Counted from the stretch's first letter, positions 51,220-60,426 are shown. The stretch: DNA of 64,000 nucleotides from Synergistaceae bacterium (GCA_018436595.1 JAHDLC010000004.1:60954-124953), one strand, 5' to 3'. Program-made: numbers and translations. The notes: generated by a model not told the origin, from the sequence alone.

Positions 51220-52443
51220 ATGACTCGTTACACATCAGACGAACTGATGAAAATGGAGCATGAATACGGTGCCCACAACTACCATCCGCTGGAAGTCGTA
51301 ATTTCCAAGGCTGAAGGCATCTGGGTCGAAGACCCGGAAGGGCGCCGTTATATGGACATGCTCTCGGCATATTCGGCAGTGAACCAGGGGCACCGGCATC
51401 CGAAGATCATCAAGGCACTCAAGGACCAGGCCGATATTCTCACGCTCACTTCGAGGGCATTCTTCAACGACAAATGGCCCATCTTCGCGAAGAAGCTTTC
51501 AGGGCTTACCGGGAAAGAAATGATCCTCCCCATGAACACCGGTGCGGAAGCCGTCGAGACAGCCATCAAGACCATGAGGAAATGGGGTTACATGGTCAAG
51601 GGAGTCGAAAAGGACAAAGCGGAAATCATCGTTTTCGCCGACAATTTCCACGGCAGAACAGTCACCATAATATCCTTCTCCGTCGATCCCGATGCGAAGG
51701 AAAATTACGGTCCCTTCACCCCCGGATTCGTCGTCGTTCCCTACGACAACCTTGAGGCTGTCGAAAAGGCCGTAAATAAAAATACGGTCGGAATTCTCGT
51801 GGAACCCATCCAGGGAGAAGCCGGCGTGGTCGTGCCGACCGAAGGATTCCTCAAGGGACTTGAATCCATCGCCCGGAAAAACAACCTGCTCCTTGCGGTT
51901 GACGAGATTCAGACGGGGTTCTGCCGCACGGGCAAAACCTTTGCCTTCGAACACGAAGGAATCTCGCCGGACATCATCATTATGGGCAAGGCTCTCGGCG
52001 GCGGGGTGATGCCCGTCTCAGCCATAGCGGCCGACAAGGACGTGCTGGGAGTGTTTCTTCCCGGAACCCACGGCTCGACCTTCGGAGGGAACCCCCTTGC
52101 CTGCGCCGTGGCGTCCGCTTCGATCGACGTCCTTGTCGAGGAGAAGCTGGCTGAACGCGCTGCGGAACTTGGGGCCTACTTCATGGATGGCATCAGGGCG
52201 CTGAACTCCCCCAAGATCAGGCTGGTCAGGGGGAAAGGGCTCCTTATCGGCGTCGTGCTCCACGAATCGGCCGGAAAAGCGAGAAAATATACCACCGCCC
52301 TCAAGGAAAAAGGCCTTCTCTGCAAGGAGACCCACAACTGGATCATCCGGTTCGCTCCCCCACTGGTTATAACAAAACAGGAGATTGACATCGCCCTCGG
52401 GAAGATGGCGGAGGTCTTCTGCGGCGTAGAGGCGAAAGCCTAG
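51220..52443 (+). CDS. rocD: Ornithine aminotransferase-like class III aminotransferase
   Basis: PLP enzyme expected to convert ornithine and 2-oxoglutarate to glutamate semialdehyde and glutamate. The 407-residue product is RocD-like throughout: YGAHNYHPLEVVISKAEGIW, SAYSAVNQGHRHPKII, NTGAEAVETAIKTMRKWGY, VEPIQGEAGVVVP, AVDEIQTGFCRTGKTFAFEH and the PLP lysine in MGKALGGGVMPVSAI, with STFGGNPLACAVA. The start is ATG 51220 or 51217, after AGAGGTGA; the frame is open further upstream but without support. It lies opposite tctC and just before the aldo/keto reductase. It fits with the arginine/opine operon further right. Confidence 0.92.
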   Translation: MTRYTSDELMKMEHEYGAHNYHPLEVVISKAEGIWVEDPEGRRYMDMLSAYSAVNQGHRHPKIIKALKDQADILTLTSRAFFNDKWPIFAKKLSGLTGKEMILPMNTGAEAVETAIKTMRKWGYMVKGVEKDKAEIIVFADNFHGRTVTIISFSVDPDAKENYGPFTPGFVVVPYDNLEAVEKAVNKNTVGILVEPIQGEAGVVVPTEGFLKGLESIARKNNLLLAVDEIQTGFCRTGKTFAFEHEGISPDIIIMGKALGGGVMPVSAIAADKDVLGVFLPGTHGSTFGGNPLACAVASASIDVLVEEKLAERAAELGAYFMDGIRALNSPKIRLVRGKGLLIGVVLHESAGKARKYTTALKEKGLLCKETHNWIIRFAPPLVITKQEIDIALGKMAEVFCGVEAKA

Positions 52444-52467
52444 AAAAACCTTAATACGGAAAAAGAT

Positions 52468-52511
52468 GATGAAAAAGGCTCCTCCTGTGTCACAGGAGGA
52501 GCCTTTTTCAT
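52468..52511. terminator. Strong bidirectional terminator after rocD
   Basis: A near-complete palindrome, GATGAAAAAGGCTCCTCCTG and its complement, forms a stem of about 20 bp with a 5-T run in the descending arm. It separates rocD from the aldo/keto reductase gene. Confidence 0.9.
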
Positions 52512-52616
52512 CTGTACCTGATGTGGATTCCTGATGACGCAATCAGGCTGCTCACTAAAAGGGGAATCTCTGGTATCCTTAAGAAAATCTTGTTATTCCC
52601 GAAGGAGCTGGTAATC

Positions 52617-53648
52617 GTGCGCTACCTTCCATTCGGCAGCACAGGCGCCATCGTATCAGAACTCGGTTTCGGAGGCATTCCCATAATCAGGCTCACTACG
52701 GAGGATGCGGTACGGGTCCTCAAAAGGGCCTATGACAGGGGAATCAACTTTTTCGACACAGCGAATTCCTATGAGGGAAGCGAAGAGAAATTCGGATCGG
52801 CACTGTCCGGCGTGCGGGAGAAAATCTTTATCGCCACGAAGAGCAAAAAACGGGACGGAAAAGGCGTGACAGAGCACATTGAGCTCAGCCTGAAGCGGAT
52901 GAAAACCGATTATATAGATCTCTTCCAGTTCCACCAGGTCGTCCAGGAGAAAGACTGGCAGGCCATTATTGCTCCCGGCGGAGCCCTCGACGCCGCCCTG
53001 GAAGCCCGGCGGCAGGGGAAGGTCCGGTTTATAGGCATAACGTCCCACGGCATCCCCACAGCTCTGGCGGCCCTTTCCACGGACAATTTCGTCTCCATCC
53101 AGTTTCCGTTCAATTTTATTGAAACAGGCGCGGCCGAGTCCCTTCTTCCCCTCGCCCAAAAAAAGGGACTCGCCTTCATCGCCATGAAACCCTTCGCGGG
53201 AGGGGCCATCAGCGACGCCTCCCTCGCCTTCAAGTTCCTGAGGTCCCATCCGTACATCCTGCCCATTCCCGGGTACGACTCCGTGGAATCCGTCGACCAG
53301 GTGACCTCTTTCTACGAATCTCCCAACGTTGTGAGCGAAGAAGACCGCAGGGCGATGGAATCCATCGCCGACACCCTGGGAAAGGAGTTCTGCCGCAGGT
53401 GCGAGTACTGCCAGCCGTGTCCCCACGGAGTTTCGATCACCCTCGGCATGACGTACCCCCTGCTCGCCTCCCGGATGTCGCCGCAGGTGGCATGCAGGTA
53501 CGTGACGAAGGCTCTCGAAACGCTCCCCCAGTGCGTTGAGTGCGGCACCTGCCTGCCGAAATGTCCCTACAACCTTCCCATTCCCGACATGCTGAAAAAG
53601 CACTACGCCCTGTTTAGGGAACATCGAAGGCTCTATCACAACGAATAG
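52617..53648 (+). CDS. Aldo/keto reductase with C-terminal [4Fe-4S] ferredoxin domain
   Basis: NAD(P)H-dependent oxidoreductase (343 residues) of a group common in anaerobes. The barrel has the tetrad Asp/Tyr in FFDTANSYEGSE, Lys in IATKSKKRD and His in DLFQFHQVVQ. The C-terminal part holds two Cys clusters, CRRCEYCQPCPHGV and CVECGTCLPKCPYNL, so Fe-S centres are expected; they may link the enzyme to ferredoxin. The start is GTG 52617 with GGAG nine bases upstream (V/M-RYLPFGSTGAIVSELGFG); the open frame further upstream runs through the terminator. Its substrate is unknown; a semialdehyde from the neighbouring transaminase is one possibility. Confidence 0.93.
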   Translation: MRYLPFGSTGAIVSELGFGGIPIIRLTTEDAVRVLKRAYDRGINFFDTANSYEGSEEKFGSALSGVREKIFIATKSKKRDGKGVTEHIELSLKRMKTDYIDLFQFHQVVQEKDWQAIIAPGGALDAALEARRQGKVRFIGITSHGIPTALAALSTDNFVSIQFPFNFIETGAAESLLPLAQKKGLAFIAMKPFAGGAISDASLAFKFLRSHPYILPIPGYDSVESVDQVTSFYESPNVVSEEDRRAMESIADTLGKEFCRRCEYCQPCPHGVSITLGMTYPLLASRMSPQVACRYVTKALETLPQCVECGTCLPKCPYNLPIPDMLKKHYALFREHRRLYHNE

Positions 53649-53649
53649 A

Positions 53650-53682
53650 AAAACAAATGCCCGCACCATACGGTGCGGGCAT
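53650..53682 (-). terminator. Terminator of the opine operon
   Basis: An 11-bp stem, ATGCCCGCACC/GGTGCGGGCAT, with a 4-base loop runs into TTGTTTTTC on the minus strand, 29 bases after the rocB-like stop. It also lies directly after the convergent aldo/keto reductase gene. Confidence 0.85.
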
Positions 53683-53711
53683 CCTGACATCAGGCCCCGG
53701 GCGAAAAATCT

Positions 53712-55373
53712 TCAGTTCACGGCCCGGCTTTTTTCGATGATCTTTTTCACGAGAAACGCCAGAAGATGGGGAAACACTTCCAGTGTGTACCTGAGGTGGA
53801 TCCTTTCCGTGTTCTTGTGGGCATCCCTGCCGAGGGGGCCGAGGTTCAGCACCGGGATGTCGAGCTCGGCAAGGGCATCGGTGGGAAGGCTGTACAGCTT
53901 TCCCCAGCCCGGCATGTTGCGCGCGAAAACGTCCATTTCCGATGGCGGCCCCTGGAAGCCGCAGTAGCTCAGGTCGGAAACGCCTTCAAAAAAAGGACGG
54001 AGCTGCAGTGTTTCTCCGAACCGGATCTCCGCCTCCCGCACCGTCTCTCTTGCCGCCCACGCTGCGATGCGCTCTCCCTCTGAATCTCCGAGGCTGCTCC
54101 TGTGGGGGTACCACGGAGGCAGGAAACCGACGACCACAAGGGGACCGGCGAGACCGCACAGTTCAACCATGGTCTCGACAAGGGCGATTGCCCTGTCCCT
54201 CTCGTCGGCATCTTTGGTTGCCGAGGCAAGAGATTCCTCAACAAAAAGATCGAAATTGCTCCCAAGCAAATCCGCCGCCATGCCTGAGAGATCGGCGAAA
54301 TCAATCACCCGGGGATTCCAGTTCCCTGGAGGATTTTTTGTTCCGTCCAGGGAAGAGAACGCTTCGGCGTTCTTCCGGTACCGTCTGATGGACTGGTCAA
54401 GGGCCTCGACGGATATGGAACGCATGACCGAAAGTATTTGCCCGGGCAGCCTGGTTGCCGTGAGATAGCTGTAGAACGCGAACCCCCGTGTCATTATGGT
54501 CGCGGAATACTCCCGGCGGAGATCCGTCTGTCGCATACAGCCGAAAGGCGGATAGGACCTGCCGAAAAGGGAGTCCGCATACTCAGGGTTGCCGTCGAGC
54601 ATGAGGTTGATGTGTGACAGAATGGGGGCGGCACAAAATCCTTCGTAGTATTCCCCTACATGAGTTTCCTTGCCGGCACAGAAGAAAAAAGGATTGATTT
54701 TACCTATGCTTCCAAGGTACATCGAGGGGGTTGCCTCCTCGCCGGCGGCGAATGTGGGTTCGAGCATGACACATGCCAGGAACCGCAGCCCTTCCTCTTT
54801 CTGGATGCGTGCCAGGAATGACGCAGCGGACAGCATGCCGCACGAATTGTTTTCCTCGTCGGGAACGGCGAGAAAGGCTATGTTCGCTCCAAGCCCCGTG
54901 CTGTCCCCGGCAGCCCGCATCAGCAGTTCCATGCCGCCGGCAAGCCCGCTCTTCATATCGGCAACGCCCCGTCCGAAAAGCCACTCCCCCGTTTCGAGAT
55001 CTTTCCGCACCTCCGGGGAAATATCCGCAGCCCGAATCCTCTCTGTATATTCCTCCGGATCGAATGCAAATGGAGCGAGGGAACCGCATGCCTGAACCCC
55101 CACCACGTCCATGTGCCCGGCCAGCAGCACCGTTTCGGCGGTGGGTTCCGGCGCCTTCACCACGGCGAAGACGAAATGTCTGCCCAGAGGGTCGTTATCC
55201 AGCGGCAGAAGGCGGACGTCTTCCGGGTGCCCGCGGAAATAGGGCTGCACTGAAAGAGTATCGAAGATAAACCGTGCGATTGTGTTCTCGCCCTCCCGTG
55301 AAGGGGAAACGCTCCTGAATTTCACGAGATCGGTCAGAAGCCTGTACAGGTTGCTGCCTTCATATCTGTCCAT
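53712..55373 (-). CDS. rocB: RocB-like M20 family metallopeptidase/deacylase
   Basis: Zinc hydrolase of the M20 family, RocB group; in Bacillus RocB is encoded with arginine catabolism genes but its substrate is not established. The 553-residue product has metal-site residues His/Asp in LLAGHMDVVGV, Asp in LFGRGVADMKSGLAGG and the catalytic Glu in AVPDEENNSCGML. A C-terminal His (LGRDAHKNTERIH) probably completes the site. I start at ATG 55373 (MDRYEGSNLYRLLTDLVKF); GTG 55400, which overlaps the dehydrogenase stop in GTGA, is an alternative that adds nine residues. It is the last gene of the IclR-TRAP-opine dehydrogenase operon, which suggests it cleaves an N-acyl or amide bond in the imported compound. 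Confidence 0.9.
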   Translation of the reverse strand: MDRYEGSNLYRLLTDLVKFRSVSPSREGENTIARFIFDTLSVQPYFRGHPEDVRLLPLDNDPLGRHFVFAVVKAPEPTAETVLLAGHMDVVGVQACGSLAPFAFDPEEYTERIRAADISPEVRKDLETGEWLFGRGVADMKSGLAGGMELLMRAAGDSTGLGANIAFLAVPDEENNSCGMLSAASFLARIQKEEGLRFLACVMLEPTFAAGEEATPSMYLGSIGKINPFFFCAGKETHVGEYYEGFCAAPILSHINLMLDGNPEYADSLFGRSYPPFGCMRQTDLRREYSATIMTRGFAFYSYLTATRLPGQILSVMRSISVEALDQSIRRYRKNAEAFSSLDGTKNPPGNWNPRVIDFADLSGMAADLLGSNFDLFVEESLASATKDADERDRAIALVETMVELCGLAGPLVVVGFLPPWYPHRSSLGDSEGERIAAWAARETVREAEIRFGETLQLRPFFEGVSDLSYCGFQGPPSEMDVFARNMPGWGKLYSLPTDALAELDIPVLNLGPLGRDAHKNTERIHLRYTLEVFPHLLAFLVKKIIEKSRAVN

Positions 55374-55396
55374 TTTCTTTGCCTTTCCCGGGAACG

Positions 55397-56608
55397 TCAC
55401 TCCGAATAGACACCTTCCCGCAGATAGGCATTCAGCATCTGCCTGTCCATATGGGAAATTCCAAGATCTTCCAGGGTAACGCCCGTTTTCCGGAAATCAG
55501 TTCCCGTCATAACGGAGGCCAGCGTTATCATAGATTCAATCACCGGCACATCCACTCCGAACTTTTTTGCAAGTTCGCTGAAAATATGGCATCCCACGGG
55601 AATATCCTCCGTAATATACCTGTTATGGATCGTAAAGGGCCCCGTACCCAGCGCAAGAGTGTACTGCTCATTGAAGGGGACCTCGAACTTCTCCCCCATG
55701 TGCTCGGCCCCCAGTATATTCGACCGGGAGAAAAAGGCTTTCTCCTGGAAATCCTGGATCCCAACACCCATGGCTTCGGCAATGGCGCATTCCTCCCGGT
55801 ACAGGGCAAGCTGCACCCGTGAAATGGACGGACAGTAGGCATGGGAGTAAATGGAGAAATCGTATTTGTTCTCACCGTAGACCACGCCCCAGTTCTCCAT
55901 GGCGCCCACTCCCAGGATGGTTCCCGGGCAGTGCAGTATGGGGTTCACGTTGCTGAACCCTATGTCCGCTATCGTATCGCCCCGGACAGGGTGGACCACT
56001 GAATCCAGGGAAGGCACGAACTCCTTTGACGCGAAAAAGGCATCCTGGTCCGTCATCGGCAGCGCGGCGCCCCGGAGGCTTATGGCCCAGTAGTTGACGC
56101 TTACCTCCGGCATCTGTTCCCCTCCGGCCATTTTTATCCGGATGCCGTAGGGCTGGCTGCTCCATTCCCCCACGATGACTTTTTTGCTGCATCCAGCCTC
56201 CCGCATCATTTTGCGCAAAAGGAGAGAACCGAAATTTGCCGTAGTGAAGTGAATGACCATTCCGTCTTCGAGACAGGGGATCAGCTTCTCGAGGAACGCC
56301 CTGTACCCAACTGCCGGGAAGCTTATGATAACGATCCCTGCCCCCTCGACAGCTTTCCTCATGTCGTCGGTGACCACGTCTATTTTGGCAAGCCCCTCTC
56401 GCTTGAACCCGTACAGGCTTTCCTGTTTTCCGCTGACGCGGATCTCCCTGTTCTTCGCTATACACCCGAGGCCGTCAAAAAAATCGGGAAGCTCGTACAG
56501 CCGAACCTCCCTGCCGGCAAGGGCCGTGCACGCGGCATGTCCCCTGGCCGTGGCTCCGCCTCCAAGGACCGCGACGGGCTTGTTCCCCAGGTACTCCATT
56601 CCAGCCAT
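55397..56608 (-). CDS. NAD(P)-dependent octopine/nopaline-type opine dehydrogenase
   Basis: Opine dehydrogenases reversibly join an amino acid (often arginine) to a 2-oxoacid such as pyruvate; in a catabolic setting they run oxidatively and release both. The 403-residue product has the N-terminal dinucleotide motif VAVLGGGATARGHAACTALA (about 12-31) and the octopine-dehydrogenase C-terminal helical domain. That domain contains SNVNPILHCPGTILGVGAME with the expected catalytic His, and EDIPVGCHIFSELAKKFGV. It lies between the TRAP permease and the RocB-like hydrolase, with which it overlaps or abuts. The natural amino acid and oxoacid are unknown; octopine (arginine and pyruvate) is the first candidate. 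Confidence 0.9.
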   Translation of the reverse strand: MAGMEYLGNKPVAVLGGGATARGHAACTALAGREVRLYELPDFFDGLGCIAKNREIRVSGKQESLYGFKREGLAKIDVVTDDMRKAVEGAGIVIISFPAVGYRAFLEKLIPCLEDGMVIHFTTANFGSLLLRKMMREAGCSKKVIVGEWSSQPYGIRIKMAGGEQMPEVSVNYWAISLRGAALPMTDQDAFFASKEFVPSLDSVVHPVRGDTIADIGFSNVNPILHCPGTILGVGAMENWGVVYGENKYDFSIYSHAYCPSISRVQLALYREECAIAEAMGVGIQDFQEKAFFSRSNILGAEHMGEKFEVPFNEQYTLALGTGPFTIHNRYITEDIPVGCHIFSELAKKFGVDVPVIESMITLASVMTGTDFRKTGVTLEDLGISHMDRQMLNAYLREGVYSE

Positions 56609-56619
56609 AACATAACCTC

Positions 56620-57924
56620 CTAAAGTCTGCCGCCGAGCACAAGCCGTGGAAGCCAGAGTGCTAGCTCCGGAATGTACGTGACAGCCAGAAGTGTGGGAAG
56701 CCAGGCAAAAAGGATAAATATCATTGCCGGCTTCATCATCTGGGAGACGGGCGTTTTCGCCATCCGCCCGCCGAAATAGAGCGTGGGCGCAGTGGGTGGA
56801 GTCACGTTTCCGAGTCCCAGGTTGGTTCCTATGATCGCCGCAAAGTGGATCGGGTGTATTCCGATGGACACCACGACGGGAAGCAGAATGGGCGTACAGA
56901 GCAGCATGGCGCTCACGTCATCCATTATCATTCCGATGATGATCATGAAAATATTGATCATAAGCATGATCACGTACTTGTTGCTGGAAATCGCCGTGAG
57001 AAAGTCTATGATCATGGCAGGAAGCCGCTCCTGGACGTAAATCCGGCTCAGCATCATGATGCAGTACATCATGAGCATAACGACGCCTGTGGTCGTCGCG
57101 GTCTCGATGATCACCTCTAAAAAATTGTTCCGGTTCAGCCCCCTGTAGATCAGGAATCCCACCGGTATGGAGTACAGAACGGCAACCGCGGCCGCTTCGG
57201 TGGGGGTCATGATGCCGCCGTAAATCCCGCCGAGCACGATCACCGGCATGAAAAGGGCGGGAACCGCCTTTTTCCCCCGGCTTCCGAGAAGTTCGATTTT
57301 TTCCTGGAAGGTGATCTGCGGCGCCACGTTTACATTGGGATCCTTCCTCAGCATAACGAGGTTCAGAATGCTGAGAAGGATCATGAGCAGGATCCCCGGC
57401 CCGACGGTGGCAAGAAAACACGCGAGCACCGACTGCTGTCCCACCCACGCGAACAGGATCATCTGGGAACTCGGAGGGATCAGCAGACCAAGGGGTGCCG
57501 CGCAGGACACCAGGGCGGCGCTGTGCCCCATGGGATAGCCGTTTTCCCGGAGACGGGGGAACATGATGGAGCCGATGCACGAAAGGGTAGCGGCACAGCT
57601 TCCGGAAATGGACCCGAACACCGCACAAGAGACCACGGCCACGACTCCCAGGCCTCCCTTTATCCGCCCGACGAATACGTCGACGAAATTGACAAGGGAC
57701 GTTCCGATGCCTCCCCTGTCCATCATTCCGCCGACCATGATAAACAGCGGGATGGCGAGAAGCACAATGGAACTCATCTGGCTGAACCCGTAGGGAAGAA
57801 GGAACGACGGGTCGTAGCCGTGGGTTATCACCATGAACGTGGTGGAAAGCATAAAACAGAAAGGAACCGGCAGCCCGAGAAGAAGGGTAATGATAATCAG
57901 CAGAAGTGCAATGGTAATTGCCAT
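56620..57924 (-). CDS. dctM: TRAP transporter large permease DctM
   Basis: Twelve-segment membrane subunit of a sodium-driven TRAP uptake system. The 434-residue product is the family length. Features are LLAIPLFIMVGGMMDRGGI, GSISGSCAATLSCIGSIMFP, LGLLIPPSSQMILFAWVGQQ, GIMTPTEAAAVAVLYS and GLGNVTPPTAPTLYFGGRMA. It lies 71 bases after the small permease and 11 bases before the opine dehydrogenase. Confidence 0.96.
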   Translation of the reverse strand: MAITIALLLIIITLLLGLPVPFCFMLSTTFMVITHGYDPSFLLPYGFSQMSSIVLLAIPLFIMVGGMMDRGGIGTSLVNFVDVFVGRIKGGLGVVAVVSCAVFGSISGSCAATLSCIGSIMFPRLRENGYPMGHSAALVSCAAPLGLLIPPSSQMILFAWVGQQSVLACFLATVGPGILLMILLSILNLVMLRKDPNVNVAPQITFQEKIELLGSRGKKAVPALFMPVIVLGGIYGGIMTPTEAAAVAVLYSIPVGFLIYRGLNRNNFLEVIIETATTTGVVMLMMYCIMMLSRIYVQERLPAMIIDFLTAISSNKYVIMLMINIFMIIIGMIMDDVSAMLLCTPILLPVVVSIGIHPIHFAAIIGTNLGLGNVTPPTAPTLYFGGRMAKTPVSQMMKPAMIFILFAWLPTLLAVTYIPELALWLPRLVLGGRL

Positions 57925-57995
57925 AGGCGTTTCCTCCAGGTTTCGGCCGAGGTCCGTTATGTTCCCTCCGGAGCTTGACCGGGGTAGACTTCAGC

Positions 57996-58517
57996 TCAGG
58001 ACGTTCCCTCCTGCGCTCCGGACAAAAAGCTGAAAAGACCGTCGAAAAAATGGACCACGGCATAGAAGGACATGAGCGCGTAGCCGACGAGCACCGAGGA
58101 CTGTGAAATGAAAATCGGTATCCGCAGCCCCGTCGTCCGGGGCATCCACTCGATGCTGTACAAAACCATGTCAACCGCCCATACGGTGAACAGAATGCAC
58201 AGCACTGCCATGACAAGGTCCATGAAAACCGCAAGGATCGCTCTTCCCCTGGGAGGAAGAAGCTGGGGGATAATGTCCGCCTTCACATGGCTCTGGTCAT
58301 AGACGCCATAAGAACTTCCCATGAAATAGAGCCAGAAGGCCGCGATAACCACGATCTCCTCCATGCCGAAAAGGTCCGACTTGAAGACATACCTCAGGAG
58401 CACGGTCACACACATGATAAGAACAACGAAAAGACTGCTCAGCACCAGAAGGGCGCGCTGCAGCCAGAGGATGAACTTCCAGGCAGGAGAATTTTTGACT
58501 GCGTCCAAAAATCTCAA
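57996..58517 (-). CDS. dctQ: TRAP transporter small permease DctQ
   Basis: Four-segment membrane subunit of the TRAP system, 173 residues. Hydrophobic segments lie near 17-40, 50-70, 90-112 and 135-158. The motif FGMEEIVVIAAFWLYFMGSS is typical. The start is TTG 58517 (L/M-RFLDAVKNSPAW), eight bases after GGAGG; a reading back to 58562 goes through the stem-loop and is unlikely. Confidence 0.93.
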   Translation of the reverse strand: MRFLDAVKNSPAWKFILWLQRALLVLSSLFVVLIMCVTVLLRYVFKSDLFGMEEIVVIAAFWLYFMGSSYGVYDQSHVKADIIPQLLPPRGRAILAVFMDLVMAVLCILFTVWAVDMVLYSIEWMPRTTGLRIPIFISQSSVLVGYALMSFYAVVHFFDGLFSFLSGAQEGTS

Positions 58518-58534
58518 TGGGGATCCCTCCAGGC

Positions 58535-58562
58535 GTGCCGGGCGGCGATGGCCGCCCGGCAC
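58535..58562 (-). terminator. GC-rich stem-loop between dctP and dctQ
   Basis: A 12-bp perfect stem GTGCCGGGCGGC/GCCGCCCGGCAC with a 4-base loop lies right after the dctP stop and just before the dctQ ribosome binding site. It lacks a T tract. It may limit read-through or protect the dctP mRNA, giving excess binding protein. Confidence 0.65.
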
Positions 58563-58572
58563 GAAGAGTGTA

Positions 58573-59589
58573 TTACTTCAGCGATTCTTTTATTTTGTCC
58601 AGGGTTTCCTTTCCGTAGGTCTTTTCCAGTTTGGGCCACGTGGTGTTCCGTATTGTTTCGGCGAGTTCGGCCATCTCCTTCTCAGGGATTGGAATGATCT
58701 TGACGCCGAAATCGGCCAGTTTTTTCTGGAACTCTACATCCTCCGCCTTGCTGTCTGCAAAACTCTTGTCCGCCTGCTCATTTACAGCCTTTAAAATTAC
58801 TTTCTGGTCGGCCTCGGAAATCTGGTCCCAGACCTTTTTGCCCACGATGTAGGCGGTCTGGTCGAAAAGACAGTTGTATGGAACGTAGTATTTGATTACG
58901 TCCCGGAAGCTCAGGTAGTTGATCTGGGACGATCCGCCGATCCATCCGTCGCAGACCCCGGTCTGGATGGCGCTGTATGTATCGGCATAGGGAATGGAAG
59001 TCGTCCGGAAGCCGAGATCTTCGGCTGTTTCCTTGTACACCGCCAGGGGGGCGACACGGATCATGGCGTCCTTGGGCATGCCTGCCTTGAGAGGATTCGT
59101 CGGCTCCTTGGCGAGTCCGACGCCCACAAAACCGTCACCGTAAATACGGAGGAGATTGACGCCCAGTTTATCCAGGGATTTCTCGATAATGTCATAGACC
59201 ACTGACCCGGGGGAAAGCTGCTTCTGCATTCCTTCACCCGTCCCGGCAAGGAACGGGAGAGAACCGACCTCCAGCATCAGGTCGAACTGGCTCGGAAGGA
59301 AGATAAGCCCCATCTCGATGGTTCCCCGCCGGATCTCCTCAAACACTTGGGTATAGTCTCCAAGCTGGTTGGCAGGGAAAAGATCGAGGATAATCCGCCC
59401 CTCGGTTTCTTTTTCCACCACTTCCTTGATGGCGAACAGGGATTTTGTTCCCCTGTACTCCGGCGCGGAAATGCCGGCCACTTTCAGCGTCAGCGGTTTG
59501 GCGGACGAAGGTGTAATGGCGATAGAAATGAAAACCGCTCCCAGGAGAAAAATACCAAGTATACGATACGCTATGCTCTTCCTTACCAT
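58573..59589 (-). CDS. dctP: TRAP transporter substrate-binding protein DctP
   Basis: Periplasmic binding protein of the TRAP system. From ATG 59589 (GGGAGTGA upstream) it is 338 residues with a signal peptide of about 30 residues (MVRKSIAYRILGIFLLGAVF onward, ending SSAKP). DctP features are EGRIILDLFPANQLGDYTQV, VFEEIRRGTIEMGLI and the ligand-carboxylate Arg in DAMIRVAPLAVYKETAEDLG, followed by DGWIGGSSQINYLSF. The Arg implies a carboxylated substrate, consistent with an opine. It is the first structural gene after the IclR regulator. Confidence 0.95.
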   Translation of the reverse strand: MVRKSIAYRILGIFLLGAVFISIAITPSSAKPLTLKVAGISAPEYRGTKSLFAIKEVVEKETEGRIILDLFPANQLGDYTQVFEEIRRGTIEMGLIFLPSQFDLMLEVGSLPFLAGTGEGMQKQLSPGSVVYDIIEKSLDKLGVNLLRIYGDGFVGVGLAKEPTNPLKAGMPKDAMIRVAPLAVYKETAEDLGFRTTSIPYADTYSAIQTGVCDGWIGGSSQINYLSFRDVIKYYVPYNCLFDQTAYIVGKKVWDQISEADQKVILKAVNEQADKSFADSKAEDVEFQKKLADFGVKIIPIPEKEMAELAETIRNTTWPKLEKTYGKETLDKIKESLK

Positions 59590-59673
59590 ATGAATCACTC
59601 CCTTTTTAAAAAATGGTGTGTTCCGCGGGAAAACGCTGCGAGCGAAATCCCCTGTATTCTGCCCCCCCTTCAT

Positions 59674-60426
59674 CTAGTGCCTGAATCTGAAACTGAATGA
59701 AATCTCTTCCGCACCCTTTTTCAGAATATTGATCCACTCGGGAATTTTTTCCTCCGGAAGGTGGTGCTTGGGAGCCGAAAGACCAAGGCTGGCAATGACA
59801 ACGCCTTCCTGGGCGAAAACCGGAACTGCCAGTGTAATCTCCCCTAGGGTGAACGTTTCATCTTCTATGGCATAGCCCCTCTCCCGGATCTTTTCGTACT
59901 CTTCCAGCAACCCCTCCCTGTCCATAATCGTGAAGGGCGTTCTTTTCTCCAGCTCTGCCGTACTCAGAATTTTCCTCATCAGCTCCCCATCCTGGTATGC
60001 GCAGAGAACCATCGCCGATCCTCCGGAATTCAGAGGGATGCTTGTCCCGATAAAATCTGCGGCATCGTAGCAGCCGCCCCGCACGACGTTTTTATAGGCC
60101 GGAAACGCACGATCGCCTTCCCAGACGGAAATATAGGTAGTCTCTCCAAGCGTTCGGGAAATGTATGAAAGAACAGGCCGGGTTATCTCTTCAATCCCCT
60201 TCAGGCGTCCGTATACGTTGCCGAGGCGGATCATGATCGGGCTGAGATGGTATTTTTTCGTAAGAAAATCCTGGATGACAAAATTATGGGCCTGGAGGGT
60301 TTTCAGGATTTTAAAAGCGCCGCTTTTCCCGATATCAACAAAAGAGGCTAGCTCTGAAAGGCTGAATTCGTAAGGGGGATCTCCGAGGTGCTTCAATATT
60401 GACATGGCTTTATCGAGACTGCCCAT
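59674..60426 (-). CDS. IclR-family transcriptional regulator
   Basis: Two-domain regulator of 250 residues. The N-terminal winged helix-turn-helix (about 1-70) has KAMSILKHLGDPPYEFSLSE and DIGKSGAFKILKTLQ. The C-terminal effector domain (about 75-250) has IGTSIPLNSGGSAMVLCAY and EEYEKIRERGYAIEDETFTL with a conserved acidic pocket region. I use ATG 60426 with AGGAGG upstream (MGSLDKAMSIL). It heads the operon with the TRAP transporter, opine dehydrogenase and RocB-like gene. A perfect IclR-like palindrome sits just upstream, so it probably represses or activates its own operon. Confidence 0.95.
   Translation of the reverse strand: MGSLDKAMSILKHLGDPPYEFSLSELASFVDIGKSGAFKILKTLQAHNFVIQDFLTKKYHLSPIMIRLGNVYGRLKGIEEITRPVLSYISRTLGETTYISVWEGDRAFPAYKNVVRGGCYDAADFIGTSIPLNSGGSAMVLCAYQDGELMRKILSTAELEKRTPFTIMDREGLLEEYEKIRERGYAIEDETFTLGEITLAVPVFAQEGVVIASLGLSAPKHHLPEEKIPEWINILKKGAEEISFSFRFRH

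Noticed and set aside
59590..59673. Second IclR operator before dctP (TTCCCGCGGAA near 59620)
   Set aside because: The inverted repeat is only 4 bp per arm and does not match the upstream palindrome well enough.
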